Assembly: GCA_002105175.1 (NCBI GenBank)
Contig: MCGE01000015.1
Span: 620,001-684,000, forward strand
From: Absidia repens
Lineage: Eukaryota; Mucoromycota; Mucoromycetes; Mucorales; Cunninghamellaceae
Direction of reading: 5' to 3'
DNA: 64,000 nt
The notes under the pieces: generated by a model
The model's input: the letters and a program-made list of their open reading frames with translations, nothing else
Told to the model about the DNA's origin: nothing
The model's database searches: none
In this document: positions 1 through 12,565 of the stretch, piece by piece
How the letters are laid out: each line of letters opens with the position of its first letter
Position numbering within the stretch: position 1 is the stretch's first letter
Program-made: the position numbers and the translations under genes

Positions 1-1118
1 TCCATATTGATGCCGCCATTGTCCAAGTTTGATCGTCCTTGCATGATGCGATTACTTGCAGCTGATTTGGTCTTGTGCTTTGTTTGTCGATCAAGTTCTT
101 TGTCTAATGGATAGGTAAAAATGTCGTCGATTTGACTTGATGATGTGGGTGAGGTAGCCGTAATGGTGTCCAGATCGTTGTTGTTTCCATCTAGATCATC
201 ATCACTGTCTTCCATGATCACAAGCCGCCGTCTTTTTCGGAATTTCACCCTGCCGAATGCATCATCATCGTCATCATCATCATCATCATCATTTGCGACG
301 CCGAAGGAAATGCTGTTGTTGTTGTCGCTCCTTTGGGTATCCATCACACTTAGGGTTTGAGTCATGTTGTCCAAGTCATCCACGTCTGAGTCAACCACAA
401 AGCCATCCGAGTCAGCATAGTCATAGTCTTCCTCATCGGATGGAGTGAGACATGTGTAAGAAGGAGAATAGTCGCTGGAGTCCTGTAGAATCGCTGATGT
501 AGTTCGTCTTGTTGAAGTTGCTGGGGTCATTCCCCCAGATGCGGAGAACCGGTCTTTCCTGCCAATAAGTGAGTGATATTTTTTGAGATCCTCAGTAAAA
601 GGGTGAAGTTGTATGGGCTGCCGTTGACGAAATACTCTTCTAGGTGCGGGTTGAGGTGGAGGTGGCATTTCAGCGTGTGGCGAAGCTACATTTGCTGAGG
701 ACATTTCAATATTGTTGGTTGTGGATATATGATCAGTGTTCTGAATTGGTGATTTGTTGTTGTTTCTGTTGCTGTCAACTGGTATAAGTCCGGTATCATC
801 AAGAGGTTCCGCAGCGGTGCCTTGGTCTACAAAGGAAAGGATGAAGGTTAGTATAAAATAAACTTCTGTTTCTTAAGTTAAAATCCTGTTTCATTCATAA
901 TGTTTTCTATGATACTTACCTTCGCTGTGCGCTTTCTTGTTGTTTAATATTAATTCAGGTGAAGTTCGGTTTTCTGGGAGGGAAGAGGGGGTGCATGACA
1001 GATGCCAGTGGTCCACCAGTTCATTCATTGACATTGAAGCGAAATGTCGGATCCTTTCGAGATCAAGTGAAGATTGCGATGTTGAGCTCATATGATCAGA
1101 GTCTGAATTAAAGGGCAT
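1..1118 (-). CDS. N-terminal part of an acidic protein, possibly Mus7/MMS22 family (3' end outside window)
   Basis: Two exons are visible: 1118-920 and 826-1, joined by a 93-bp intron (827-919) with GTAAGT donor and TAG acceptor; the reading phase is kept. About the first 341 residues are seen and the gene runs off the left edge. The start is the first Met, reached through an A-rich leader. Around residues 125-145 there is a basic motif (FRQRQPIQLHPFTEDL). A similar R.R.P.QLHP(Y/F)T pattern is, as far as I recall, seen near the N-terminus of fungal Mus7/MMS22 proteins, which act with the Rtt107/Rtt101 ubiquitin ligase in replication-fork repair. The rest is low complexity: Ser/Pro-rich, then Asp-rich with a run of ten Asp near residue 250 followed by a KFRKRRR cluster that could be a nuclear localisation signal. 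The gene is real with good confidence; the family name is tentative. Confidence 0.6.
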
Positions 1119-1701
1119 ATCGACGGATATATAACCGCTTGGTAGTTATGAAATGAATATAAAATAAAAAAAGAGGGGTTCTTGGTGGATAAGAAAGTAA
1201 AAGAAAGAGGGGTTGTAAAAAAGAAAAAAATAAAATAACAGGCGCGCGCGTTTTCTATTCAAACCCAGATACCACCGTGAATGGCCTGTTGCTTCACTAC
1301 AGTGTTCACAATTGACAAGAGGTGTTATTTTTTATGGACGATGGAAACTGAAAATTAAGACGACATTTACATATATTTGGGACACTTGTTATGATTTATT
1401 TCTTGCTCATCCCAATTTTTTTTTACGTGTCTCAATTTTTTTCTTCCCCATCCCAATTTTCTTATAGCACTGTGCTTAATTTATTTTGACCTTCGTCTCA
1501 ATTTACGTTAATAAATTGTGGACCATCCATCCACCTTGAATTGACATTTTCTCCCTTACCATGTGCACAATATGAATAGTGTTCCAACTCGTATTTGTAT
1601 TGTTTTAGATTGCTGTTGCTTGATGTTTCTGAAATATATTTTAGTCCAGAAAAATTACTGACGGCGTGAGACTTGAGAACAGCAGCTCTATTGAGAAAAT
1701 G
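1119..1701. other. Upstream region of the 1-1118 gene
   Basis: This holds the probable promoter of the minus-strand gene ending at 1118. It is A/T-rich, with a short GGCGCGCGCG stretch at 1241-1250. No coding region is supported. Confidence 0.4.
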
Positions 1702-2765
1702 TTTCAAATCCCGACCACGTGAATATTTATTTACCTCTCAATTTTTATTTTTCCCTCTCTTTCTTTTCTTTTCTTTTTTCATTATTTAATTCTTTACAAT
1801 TGTGACCCATATGGAGTTATCGTGGACTTGGATTAGTGTCAGGACTAGTTTAGAAACGTTTTCAGATCAGGGATTATAACATGCATGGGGAAACCCTTTC
1901 ATTTTAGATTCAAGATTTGGAAGCACCATTATTAATTGAGCATTTTTAAAGCATCCATTAGCTTAGTTTAGTATTGGTTTGTCCATAATTTGTACTTATA
2001 TCTGAATAAAATATATCTACTTTTTAATTATCTCAATGAAATATGTTTCATTAGTGTCTCTTGTTTTGCACTATAGATTCCTTTTTTTTTTTTTTTTTTA
2101 CTAGCATTTATTCCCGTTCGATTAGTGTTGACCATTGTTGTGTTTCAATAAAAGATGTTCCTTCGATCTTTCCCATATATTGTCTGTCTTGTACAGTATA
2201 TTAAAGCCCGTTTTACAATTATCCATTTAGATTAGTGTTGACCGTACTTTATATCTCATTCTCACCTCCTGCAAGTTTCCTCCAGCAGATCCTCTCATTC
2301 AATCCCTTGTTACAATGAACCCCTCATCTTTAGTATTAGTATCTCTCAGATATACTTTAAATAAAATATGACTTTTTATTACCAATACTCTGACTTCTTA
2401 TATAATGAACAAAGCCGGTTTTATAGCTACTTTCTGACTACCCTATCAGACATCTGATTTCCAGCTCACTCACTGTAAGTTTTCCCCTAATTTATGACGC
2501 GCCAACTATGAGTATCACCCCCCCTCCTAGAGCACCTGCGACTTAGATTTGCGGTTTAGGTTCCTAGTATTTACATTAATTAACCTAGTCTGTGCAGTCA
2601 TCGTAATCGTCTCCATAAATATTATAACCTTCACTAGACTGGGCAAATTGTATATATGCGGCCCATCATTTTCGTTCCATATGATATAATAATAAAAATA
2701 CTGAAAACCCAAGCGAAAATCGGTCGACCCCCAAGGAGGCGTCCACCAAAGTGTGAAATGGCGGC
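1702..2765 (+). repeat. Dispersed intergenic repeat, copy 1 (plus orientation)
   Basis: It begins with TTCAAATCCCGACCACGTG (1702-1720), passes through a C/T-rich stretch, then the family core GCATGGGGAAACCCTTTCAT near 1883-1902, and continues with AATAAA-containing modules at about 2006, 2146 and 2362. It ends near a CCACCAAAGTG motif at about 2741. The same order of motifs occurs in the plus copies at 23633, 31805 and 42491, and reversed in the minus copies. No ORF is conserved between copies, so it looks non-coding and non-autonomous. Boundaries are by eye, good to about 50 bp. Confidence 0.75.
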
Positions 2766-3441
2766 GACAATACCAATTCTATTTTTTTTCTTTTTATTAC
2801 ACATGAAAAAATCGATCTACGGAATATTCAGCATGATGGTAAACCCTCACGGGCCTCTCTATATAAAGTGCAAACTGACAGACTGACGCGCCTCTTTTTA
2901 CACCAATGATCTTTTTTTTTTTTTTTTTTTTTTTTTTTTGAGTTTTTGGGAATATTTTAATTCCGACTTTTTTTTTTTTCAGAGCGCCAAGTAGCAGTGT
3001 CCCGAGTCTCGCCCCAGTCCGCCCCACCACGCACCCCTCCCCTCTAGGTCCGCGATGTTGTGTGCACTTTTTCGCAATCCCGTTTACTATTTTGATCACA
3101 AAGTTCTTTATGGCTAAACATATAGGATTTCAAATAAAAATAAAAAATATAACCCTGGAAGAAGAAACTTGCGTTTAAAGGGCATCCAAGAGCAAATAAA
3201 AAAACAATTAAATTTCTAAATTCCGTAATACGCTAAATTCTACATATAATATAAATCAATATAGTTTGTATACCAATCAAATAAATAGGAGTATGTAAAC
3301 CACAATATTTTTTATTTTCAACAATAAAATGAGAATAATCATATATTTAAGCTAATCTAAAAGGAAAGAAGTAGAGCAATACTCTAACTATAAACGCTAA
3401 TAAATATTAACTAATCTAAAGGAGAGGGTATGGTGACTTAA
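2766..3441. other. A/T-rich spacer downstream of the 5-phosphatase gene
   Basis: It contains a poly-T run at about 2910-2939 and A/T-rich DNA that would hold the 3' UTR of the minus-strand gene ending at 3442. No gene is seen. Confidence 0.4.
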
Positions 3442-6048
3442 CTACAGAAGCCACTTTTTCCAAAGAGGCACTTTTTTCTTAAAGGACTTGATAGATTTTG
3501 CCCCTTTGCTAGCACCGTTTTCCCATTCATCAAACCAAACGCCAAAAACGCCAACCACAGGTAGATGGTCACTTACTCCCATCTATAACAATAATAATAA
3601 TAATAAAAAAAGCCATCATCAATAAATCAATAATTAAGCACATAATAATCACCACGTGGAATTTATCTTTTCCTCTATAAACTTACCAAACGAGGATCCA
3701 TCACAGTATCATAATGATAGCAAACAGTATTCTTGTCCACAGGTGGCGCTTCGGGAAGTCCTCTATCCAATAGGTCGTTCTTGTTTTTCCGTTTAAGTGC
3801 ATTGATCCATTTTTGATTCCTTTTGGGTTTCGTTTGCTGCGACTGGTTCGTTGTGGTAACGGTGGCGGAGGGTCCTGATCGGGAGATAGGTGCTGACGGA
3901 GAGGTATGTGTTGCGTTCGGCTGCTGGTCATTGTGATTGTGGCTGTGGTGTATATGATGTCGATCATGCCAAAGAATACGATCAGTCCAGCTGGGGACAC
4001 GCTGTTTGGGACTCGTATCATACCGTAGCGAAACGCTTCCAACGTTGTGCAAAGAGTTTTTGGGTGTGATCACAAACGATTCAGAGGATGACGATGCAGA
4101 TGCTGGTGCTGCTGTAGGTGTTTCTGCTGCTGTTGTTGGTAATGGAGGCTGTGGTGACGATGATGATGCTGGTGATATTTGATCTTCTTGTTGTCCGGCA
4201 TTGCAAGTTGTTGTAGCAGGAGACATTGGTAAGGAAGACGACGAGGAAGTGACTGATGATGAGGAGTCAGTGGATTCTGCATCAATCGCATCAAACTTAT
4301 ATGTCGGTATAAAATCAATGGGATGTTCACTGAAAGCTGCCAATGGTGTCGTATTTTGTTGTCTTTCCAATGTCAATTGATCGTACTTTAGAAGAGTCTT
4401 GAAATCCTGCTTTTTGATGTTGTCGAGAACAAATTGTCGGTCGGCATTGATGCGGTAATTTGTATCTCCGAAAATAAAAACATGGTCAAACTGTTCCGTC
4501 ACGCTGTGTTGTTCTTCTGGCGGTACCGATGTTAATGATGCTGATGTCAATGATGTTGAAGATTTTCGCTTGCTGTCACTGTTGTTCTTCTTACTTTGTG
4601 GTTTTGATGTAGTGCCGCTTGATTTCTTGCTGTCTATCGTCGACGGTTCGTTATTATCATTGTTGGTTCCTATCGGGGACTTGTCAGTTGATTGTTGCTG
4701 CACCGGGTCGACAGTATTAATTTCAGTAGCTGTTTCGTCGTTTTTCGGGGGATTAATATTGGCAATAGCTCCGTCTGCAGATGCTTTGGGGGCTTTGGTA
4801 TCATTCTGTGTTGCTGAGGTAATACTGAGGGGTGAATTGTTGTCCTTTGGTGTGGCCGGTGATTCCAAATTATTTGATGTTTTGTCTTTTGGTGATGGTT
4901 CTGCTTTGTCACTAGATTTTGCCGACCCAGTTGATCTTGTTGATTTTGCTGATTTTGCCGATTTGATCGATCTTGCTGGTTGGGTGAGCATTTTCAAAGA
5001 TGGCAAATGGAATAGAGCGTTCGATGATGATGGACCATGAGCTGGATTACCGCCTTTGATTTGAAGTTCGTGCAGAATTCGATGGACATTTGCGTTTCGC
5101 TCCTCTAATTTGGTTTGATGTGCTAAAAAAAAGGATCAGCAGAAGTTTCTATTAGTAATATTTCTTGCATGTATCGAGTGAGCAGGATTTACAAACTACA
5201 GTCACTACGTTTTCTCCTTAATTTTTCCTTTTGTATCAACATACCTCGTAAATGACAATTGATGAAGAGTAATGATTGTGATCCAAAATCCAAAGAAACC
5301 GCCACAGCACCCTTGTTTCTAGTTATTCGCAGAAACAAATCAAAATATTAGTTTCCATGGCTACTATCATCAGCCCTCGCTCCTTTTTTTCCGCCACTTA
5401 CCCAACCATATTTGCCCAGCCAGTTTTGATATCAGCACTATGGACGTTCTTGACATAAGATGTATGCGATTTTAAAACAAACACCGCCAAATGTAGTGCA
5501 GCCAGAGTTTCGCATCGCACCATTTGGTATCGATCACCAAGGTAGTCGCCAAGCCTTTTTTCCCATACCTCTTTTGATGGGTAAAAGAGAGCTTCAGAGA
5601 TATCCCGCTCACATTCTTGCGTGCCAATTGCCAAAAGATGGTAAGGTTGATCTGTACTGGAATCCAAAAAGGGAGATTTACCATTCTGCTTGTCATGTTC
5701 CACCAATTTTTTGTTGCTATCGGGTTGTAAAGTCGGGTTTGCCGGTTCTGTCGGTGACGTTGTTGAGGGATGGCGAGTCGTTAAAAATGGTTCCAAATCA
5801 ATATCAAGAAGACGACCATACATATTCCAACTACCTATGAATATTTTGAGACGATCCGCTTTTGGTTGCTGTTCCTGTGTTTCTTGTTCATGAGATCCGG
5901 TGTTTGAATGTGAGACAAGAGGTGTGTGGTTGTCGTTTTTGTTGCTGGGCGAAGTCGACGGGCCTGACTTCAACTGAATGAAGCTTGTGAGGGCTTGTAC
6001 CTTTGACCATGGTTTGGAGGGTGGAGTGTCGGTATCTACTTTCAGCAT
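3442..6048 (-). CDS. Inositol polyphosphate 5-phosphatase (IPPc domain) with large low-complexity inserts
   Basis: Four exons: 6048-5402, 5318-5245, 5122-3687 and 3582-3442; predicted 765 aa. The family removes the 5-phosphate from phosphoinositides or inositol polyphosphates at membranes. IPPc motifs appear in order: FIGSWNMYG (~68), GTQECE, TGWANMVGNKGAVAVS across the exon 1/2 junction, NCHLRAHQ, FGDTNYRI, RVPSWTDRILW and SDHLPVVGVF in the last exon. The metal-binding Glu, the GDxNYR Asn, the SWTDR Asp and the SDH His are all present, so activity is expected. Oddities: roughly 150-180 Ser/Thr/Asn/Lys-rich residues sit between NCHLRAHQ and GDTNYRI, another ~90 lie before PSWTDR, and the usual GDLNYRI reads GDTNYRI. 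No Sac1 domain is present, so it is not a synaptojanin type. The C-terminus is short and basic (KSFKKK) and may help membrane binding. It is divergent from the SCAP gene with 340 bp between. Confidence 0.9.
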
Positions 6049-6388
6049 AAGTGATATATAAGTGTAGAATAGATAATAAAAAAAAGGGTATAAAATAAAA
6101 TAAAAAAAGGAGAAAGGGGATAGTGCACCAAAAGGAAAAAAAAGAAAAAAAAAGCGATCTGCCCCAAACCTTTTTTTTAGGGCAGGAGGGACGTGGTCAA
6201 ATTTTTATTCAGGTTCCATTTGATTGGCTCAAATGTTTCTCATGAAAGAAAGCTGGCTGGATTTTAATAAAAAAAAAAATACAGAGAGAAACTGGGCAAA
6301 GACAAGAAAAAGTTGGACCTGGTATATTTTCTTCTCTTTCTTCCCTACTTTTTTTTTTTTTTTTCTTTGAACATTTATCTGTACTGTC
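6049..6388. promoter_or_regulatory. Divergent promoter, 5-phosphatase / SCAP
   Basis: The two start codons are 340 bp apart on opposite strands. A CCAAT box (GATTGGCT at 6222-6229, reading AGCCAATC on the minus strand) lies inside. Long A and T tracts flank it. Shared control is inferred from geometry only. Confidence 0.45.
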
Positions 6389-9300
6389 ATGCCATTACGG
6401 AATGTAGCAAGGATAAATACAAAGCTTTCCAATTATTTCTATGAATATGGAAAAGCTTGTGCATCAAGAATCACCCTCCTTTTGGTCGGTTCCTTGTGTA
6501 CGATTTGTTTTCTATCCTTACCGGCGATCGTCCATTTTACACAAATGGTTTACAACAATGCTATACCAGTCACCTTCTCACTTGATACCTTCGATGGTCA
6601 ATTTTGGCTATTCTCACCTCATGTACAACAATATCAACCTGACTTTTCATATAGCGATGCATCAACACCTGTTCATGATATCATAATCAAACAAGTACGG
6701 CTCACCAACTTGGTTCAGGAAGTCGACAAAAACCTATTACTTTATGCTCACCATCTACAACAAGAATTCACCTCCACCACCGTTCAATGGAAACAAAAAA
6801 AAGTCATGTCGCTGGATTCTATTTGTCATCACCATCAACTGAATCAAAAGGCAAAGCGCCATTGTCTTATCCACTCACCCCTGGCTTACTGGAACTCTCT
6901 GGAAGAATTGACTGAAGACACCGACTGGTTAGGAACAGTAAATCATCAAATGGGCAAACGATACGAGCAAAGAATACAACAAAAGCAACAACAACAGCAA
7001 TTGCCTCTGACTCCTTCATCCTCTTATGGCTTGAATAATCGCTACAACAACAACGAATCCAATATCATCGCATCGACCTTGTCAACAACTACTTCTGCGG
7101 ATGGTTTATCTATGCAACCACTTTCATTATTTGGCAATGTGACTCTCGATCCGCATGGTAACGTTGTATCTGCCGATTCGATCATTCTCACCTTCTTCTT
7201 GCAATCTGATCCCGCATCGACAACAACCACTTTGAACGACGATATCAGCATGATATGGAATGCTTTGTGGGACGATGTGGCTTTTAAAATCAACATGAAA
7301 TCCTCCAACAACCTGGACACGACAACCGATTATAGTGACGATGGCGTACAGTCAACAACAATGACAACAGCATGGTATCAACAAGCAAACGTTAAATCTC
7401 AAACTTGGTACTACAAGGTAAAGTATTCAAAAAAAATCATTATTATTTTCGTGTGAATTCTCTTAACTCTTTTTTGTTATTTGTTTGTAGTATAAACTGT
7501 TACCCTTGGAATTATCATCTCTTGTCCAACTGGCCATTGTGTCATGTATGATCCTATTTTATGTTGTGTCTACTACCTTTGCAAAATCAACTCAAGTCAA
7601 ATCCCATTATCTATTTGGTTTTGCTGCCTTCTTTTTGTCAGCTGCAAGTTGTACTACTACATTGGGAATCTTGCTTCATTTTGGGGTGGGATTGACGGAG
7701 GTTCCTTGGTATCTTTTTCCCATTGTTTGTGGTGTGGCTTCTTTGGAAAATGTTTTTTTGATGACAAGTGCTGTGCTCTACTCGGGCTGTGATATGCAAG
7801 TCAAAGAAAAAATTGCAAGAGGTATGTCAAAAAATGTTAAATATTAATCGATAAGGCCCATGTCTAATTTCTTTATTTGTCATTCTCTTAATCATTCCAG
7901 GCTTACAAAGTGTTGGTGTCCCTATGACTGCCATGTTATTTGCCGAAATCTTGATTCTTTCAATCGGAAGCGCCATGGACTCGGTATTGGTACAAGAATT
8001 CTGTCTTTTCGGGAAGGTGGCATTGCTGGTGGATTATGTTTTACAATTCACGTTTTTCATTGCTGTCCTTTCGATCGATGTCAAACGTGTCGAGGTAATA
8101 TATTAGGAAATGTGGATGACAATAATTGGAAATGCCTATAAAAAGAAAAGAAGAGGAAAAGGGGTGGGGTAATACAAAACGGACCAGGATTACTAACATA
8201 TGTTTATTATTATTTTTTGTAGTTGGCGGATCTGGATGATCGTCAAATGTCCAAACGACTTCATGAACTATCCAATTGTGACATTGATGCTAAACAAAAC
8301 CCTGATTTTTGTCCTATACATGACGATACTGCCGCTGAAACGGAACCCAAGACATGTGCTGATTGTAAAGAATTCAAGACGCATCGAGCCGTCAATGCTG
8401 TTTTGGTAAGTCACTGGTATGGGTGGAAACACAAGGGTTGCATCTGACTTGAATTTTTATTTTTATTTTTTAATAGCTCTGTGTAGTCATATTGGGTCTC
8501 TGCTTATTCCGACAACCATACCCATCATCGTCATCGGTATCGTCAGCAGCAATCAAACTCTCGACAAACGCCGTACCCTCACTGTTGAATCCTCGACCTT
8601 CTGACAATGATGTTCTTGGGACCGCAAATCAATTCTGGAATGTCATCAACCCTTCTCACGATATCTGGAAAGTAGATGTATTATCACCCCATTTAGTGGT
8701 CCAAAATCGCCCGGCGCTCAACACTGACTTTGACTATTCAAGTACCAATTTTGTACGATCCATTTTACAACAAACGGACCTACACTACATCACAAAGGAC
8801 AGAAGTTATTCAAACAACGCAAATTTTATCCGGTCATCTCGTCATCCTCCTCCTTCTCCGTCATTATTCCGAAGCTTCATCTATCGTGTTCTTTATTGCG
8901 TGATATCTTGGCTCTTGTCGGTGAATATTCCGTTCTTATTGCTATGCTGTATGTCTGCCGTCGTGACTATGTGGTTGATGCCTGAACTGCGACGCCGATG
9001 GGTGGTACCTGCCATCAAACATGTGGCCATCCGGATCAAGCTCAGATTCAACTCTATCATCTTTGGTTTGCTTACCAGTCCGTCTTCGTCATTGTCAGCT
9101 GAATATGATGCAAATGGTGTACATTTTGGTGCGATCTCTGCTCAAGAACAATTCAACGAACAACATAAAAGCAGTATTACCAGTGTGGAAGTGAAAACTC
9201 TCATGGGGAAACATGTGGCCGATCTTCGACTGCTAGGCGCCAATGGAAAGCATGGCACCGTTGTTTCGTGCGATCAAGATGGACGTATTGTACTTTGGGA

Positions 9301-12300
9301 TGCTGTTCGATCTGTATGGATGGCACGCTTGGATAGACTGGAAGCAACGATATCAAATGGTGGCGCTCTTTTGGGTGATCTCAATCCTGAATACTACTCC
9401 CAACCGAGACGAATAAAAAAATGGCAACGTGCATTTGGCGCTTATCAACATGAACAACTGCAACAACATCATCGTCATCGCTCAACTTTCGTTAATGTTA
9501 TCTCTGGCTGTGTCAAAATTGATCAAGGAAATCGATGGGTCATTGCTGCTTACGATGACGGCTCAATCCGAGTTTGGAATGTCATCACTGGCACTCTAGC
9601 CTGTCAATTGGATGTGCAAGCTGATCTCTCTCGCCCCACTCTGATAGAACGGGATAACAATGTCACTATTTTCGACACAAAACATCATCAACAGCAACAA
9701 CAGCAACCTTCGTCACAGTTTGCTCCGAATTTACGACATCGACGAATTAATAATGGAACAGTGTCGTCCACAGCACAAACTCATTCATATGCATCATCCT
9801 CAACCTGGCATTCTTCTAGTGAAAACGTCAACCACCATGGTAGCAATACTAGCAGCGGTGAAAACTCAAGCAGCAAGAAATTCGGAAAGAACAAAGCTGT
9901 GGACCGTATCTTGGCAGTCCAATTCATTGGAGTTGTGGCTGAGTATTGTCATCCTCTGGTAGCAGAAATCGCGGCTCAACAGTATACTGCAGCTGGTCAA
10001 TCTCTGGATCCAAATACCTCTCAGAATTTTTTGGTATCGGTACACAAAAGTGGAATGATTCGTGAATGGGACTTATTCTCTGGTGAATGTATTCAATCTT
10101 TTGCATCTGATCATATCAAGGAAATCACTTACTTACACTCTGTGGAATGCAAGGCTCCCCATCGCAAACTTGGTGTTACTTGGGTATTTACGGCATCGAA
10201 AGATGGCTGTGTCAAGTGCTGGGAACGTCGTCTAGTTAAAGAACCATCCCGACCCTCCTCATGTAGTGGAACAGAAATTACCCGACAGAACAGCGACGGT
10301 AAAAACAATGGTGGTATGAATACTCCTGGATCCTGCTCCTCCTCTTCGTCCTCATCGCCAGCATCTTCCTCGTCAGCATCTTCATCGTCATCAGCTTCCT
10401 CCTCATCTTCAACGAACTGGACTTGTCTTTATTCGATCAATGCACACGAAGGTCAATCTATCACAGCATTAGCCACGGCGCTACCTATCGGTGGCATGGG
10501 TATTCTGGTGACAGGGACAAACCAAGGTTCAGTCAAGGTCTGGAATTTTGAAACTGGGGAATTAGTGTGCACGCTCTCTCGTGGTCTCTCCACCAAGGCA
10601 ACAACCACCAACACGATACGGCGACATCCTATACCATTCCAACAGCAACAACAACAACAATATCAAGTATCTGATCATATGGCAAGTGTGACCCAAATTG
10701 TCGTGACACGATACTGCGATGTGGATACTGGACCAGATCTTTGCCGTGGATGTGATACTTGCTTCGGGAACGGATTTTTTGTAGCATCAAACGCAGTGGA
10801 CGATACTGCGCATGTATGGCGTTTGGAACGTTCTGGCGGTGGACATGAGCACAATTGCAACCTGTGTTCTAAAGATTATCATCGACAACAATACCGACGA
10901 ACAAGAAAAGCGAATACATCGTCGACAGCAGGAACAGGCGAAGATGACCTTGCAATGAAACCTACTGGAGGCGGTCGTCGTAGACAACAACAACGTCAAC
11001 GGAAAATGTCCACTTCGAGCGCATCATCAACTACTTCATCAACTACAAACTTGACAGCAACATCTTCAGCGGCAGTATCAACGAATGCAACCTCAACAAC
11101 GTCCACGACCACATCAACAAGGCGTATTCGTCGGCATCGACCCAACGTGCGACTTGCACCAATGTCATCGACCATGGAAGATATGATGAATGGGCTCCTC
11201 GACATGGAACAGTTGGCAGATAATGGTGAAATTGACCTGGTATCCGTTTTTCTTGGCAAAGTGCATCAAGTCGCCGGTCGTAGCCTGGTGTTTTGTGATA
11301 ATATGATACTGGCTGGTGTTCGGAAGAAGTCTGCAACACCATCTCCACAAGGATCGAAATATTCATCGAAAAACAAGGCCACCAGCAATTACAACATGAC
11401 AGAATGGGAAACCTGGTTTGCATCTCTACAATATTATGAACCTCCAGCGAATTTAACCGAAACCACGGAACTTCCTCTTGATAAACATCATCATGGTGGC
11501 CACGGCAGGAGCAATAGCAACAGTAGTAACAGCAGCATCAACAGCAACGGCAACAATAACAACAATAGCAGCAGCATCATCAACGACTTACATTCAAAAC
11601 ACCAAGAAATTCCTATTGAAGTGTATGATTTGGATCCAACGTCACCGTATATACCAGGCACAGGCCCGTCAATCGAAACAACAGCGGGATCAACAAAAGT
11701 AGATGCAAAGTCGTCTCAGCAGCAGCCAAATACCACCATGTCATCAACTAAATGGAAACACAACCTTTTCAAATGGATTGGATCTGGATTTTCCGGTCAG
11801 TCTTCTGCACCAACGAAATCAACTGGCATGATCAATAAGGGCTTTGGTGATGACGATGAAGACGACGACGATGATTCCTATAGTGATGATGATGATGGTG
11901 ATGATTATGTGACCAATCCAATGGACGACGACGATATGGATGCCAAAGAAATGTTACCGTTCTCAACCATTCATCATGTTGTGCCAATGGATGGACTTGG
12001 ATTTGCGTGCGATTATGGAAATTTTATCAAAGTGGTTTGCCTGGACAACAAAAAACTCGCCGCTCTTCGACGCCAACAACAGCAATCCATGTTCGCTGAT
12101 CAACCGATGTTTGCAACCAATAATCTTTACTTGATGGAAACGAGATCCGATGAATCTAATAATGCAGGTGCTTCTATCAGTGACCTTCCTCTCCCTTCCT
12201 CCTCGGCTTCCTCTCCTTTGAAGAACAAACCCTCCCCTCATCACCGATGCACTTCTGATCATGGTATGACTGGCGATGCGACGTGTCAGTGCAAGAAAGA

Positions 12301-12565
12301 TGGATCCAAATGCTGTGGTGGAAAACAACTTAACAATGGTGTTTGCTGTGGTGGTGTTGGAAAATCAAGCAAGAATCATTTATTGTCCTCTTCCGCCGCA
12401 TCGTCCGTTGCAGCAAAATCAAATAATGCTGGTGGTGTTGGCTATGAATCGGTTCCTTCCTCGTGTCAAGTCCGGCCGTCCGTAGCTGAATGTCCTGCCA
12501 AAGCAACATGCTCTCGTGCTGCTGATTGTCATATTGTCCCTTCATCAAAATCTTCTTGGATTTAG
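6389..12565 (+). CDS. SREBP cleavage-activating protein (SCAP) homologue
   Basis: Five exons: 6389-7417, 7491-7821, 7901-8094, 8223-8405 and 8477-12565; predicted 1941 aa. SCAP escorts SREBP from ER to Golgi when sterol is low. A first membrane helix (~20-45) is followed by a long luminal loop. A sterol-sensing domain (~345-535) carries typical blocks such as QEFCLF, AVLSIDVKRVE and ELADLDDR. A last membrane span (~725-755) precedes a cytosolic WD40 region with at least six WD blocks (IVLWD, IRVWN, IREWD, VKCWE, VKVWN, AHVWR). The position equivalent to the Insig-binding YIYF of animal SCAP reads FYVV, by my own alignment. The protein is much longer than animal SCAP (~1280 aa) because of Ser, Gln, Thr and Asn runs between WD repeats, an Asp-rich tract near 11850-11940, and a Cys-rich tail. 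Intron 3 holds a perfect TACTAAC branch site (8191). The start is the only in-frame Met before the first helix. Confidence 0.93.

Noticed and set aside
1498..1707. ORF overlapping the start of repeat copy 1
   Set aside because: Not conserved in other copies and no motif; chance ORF.
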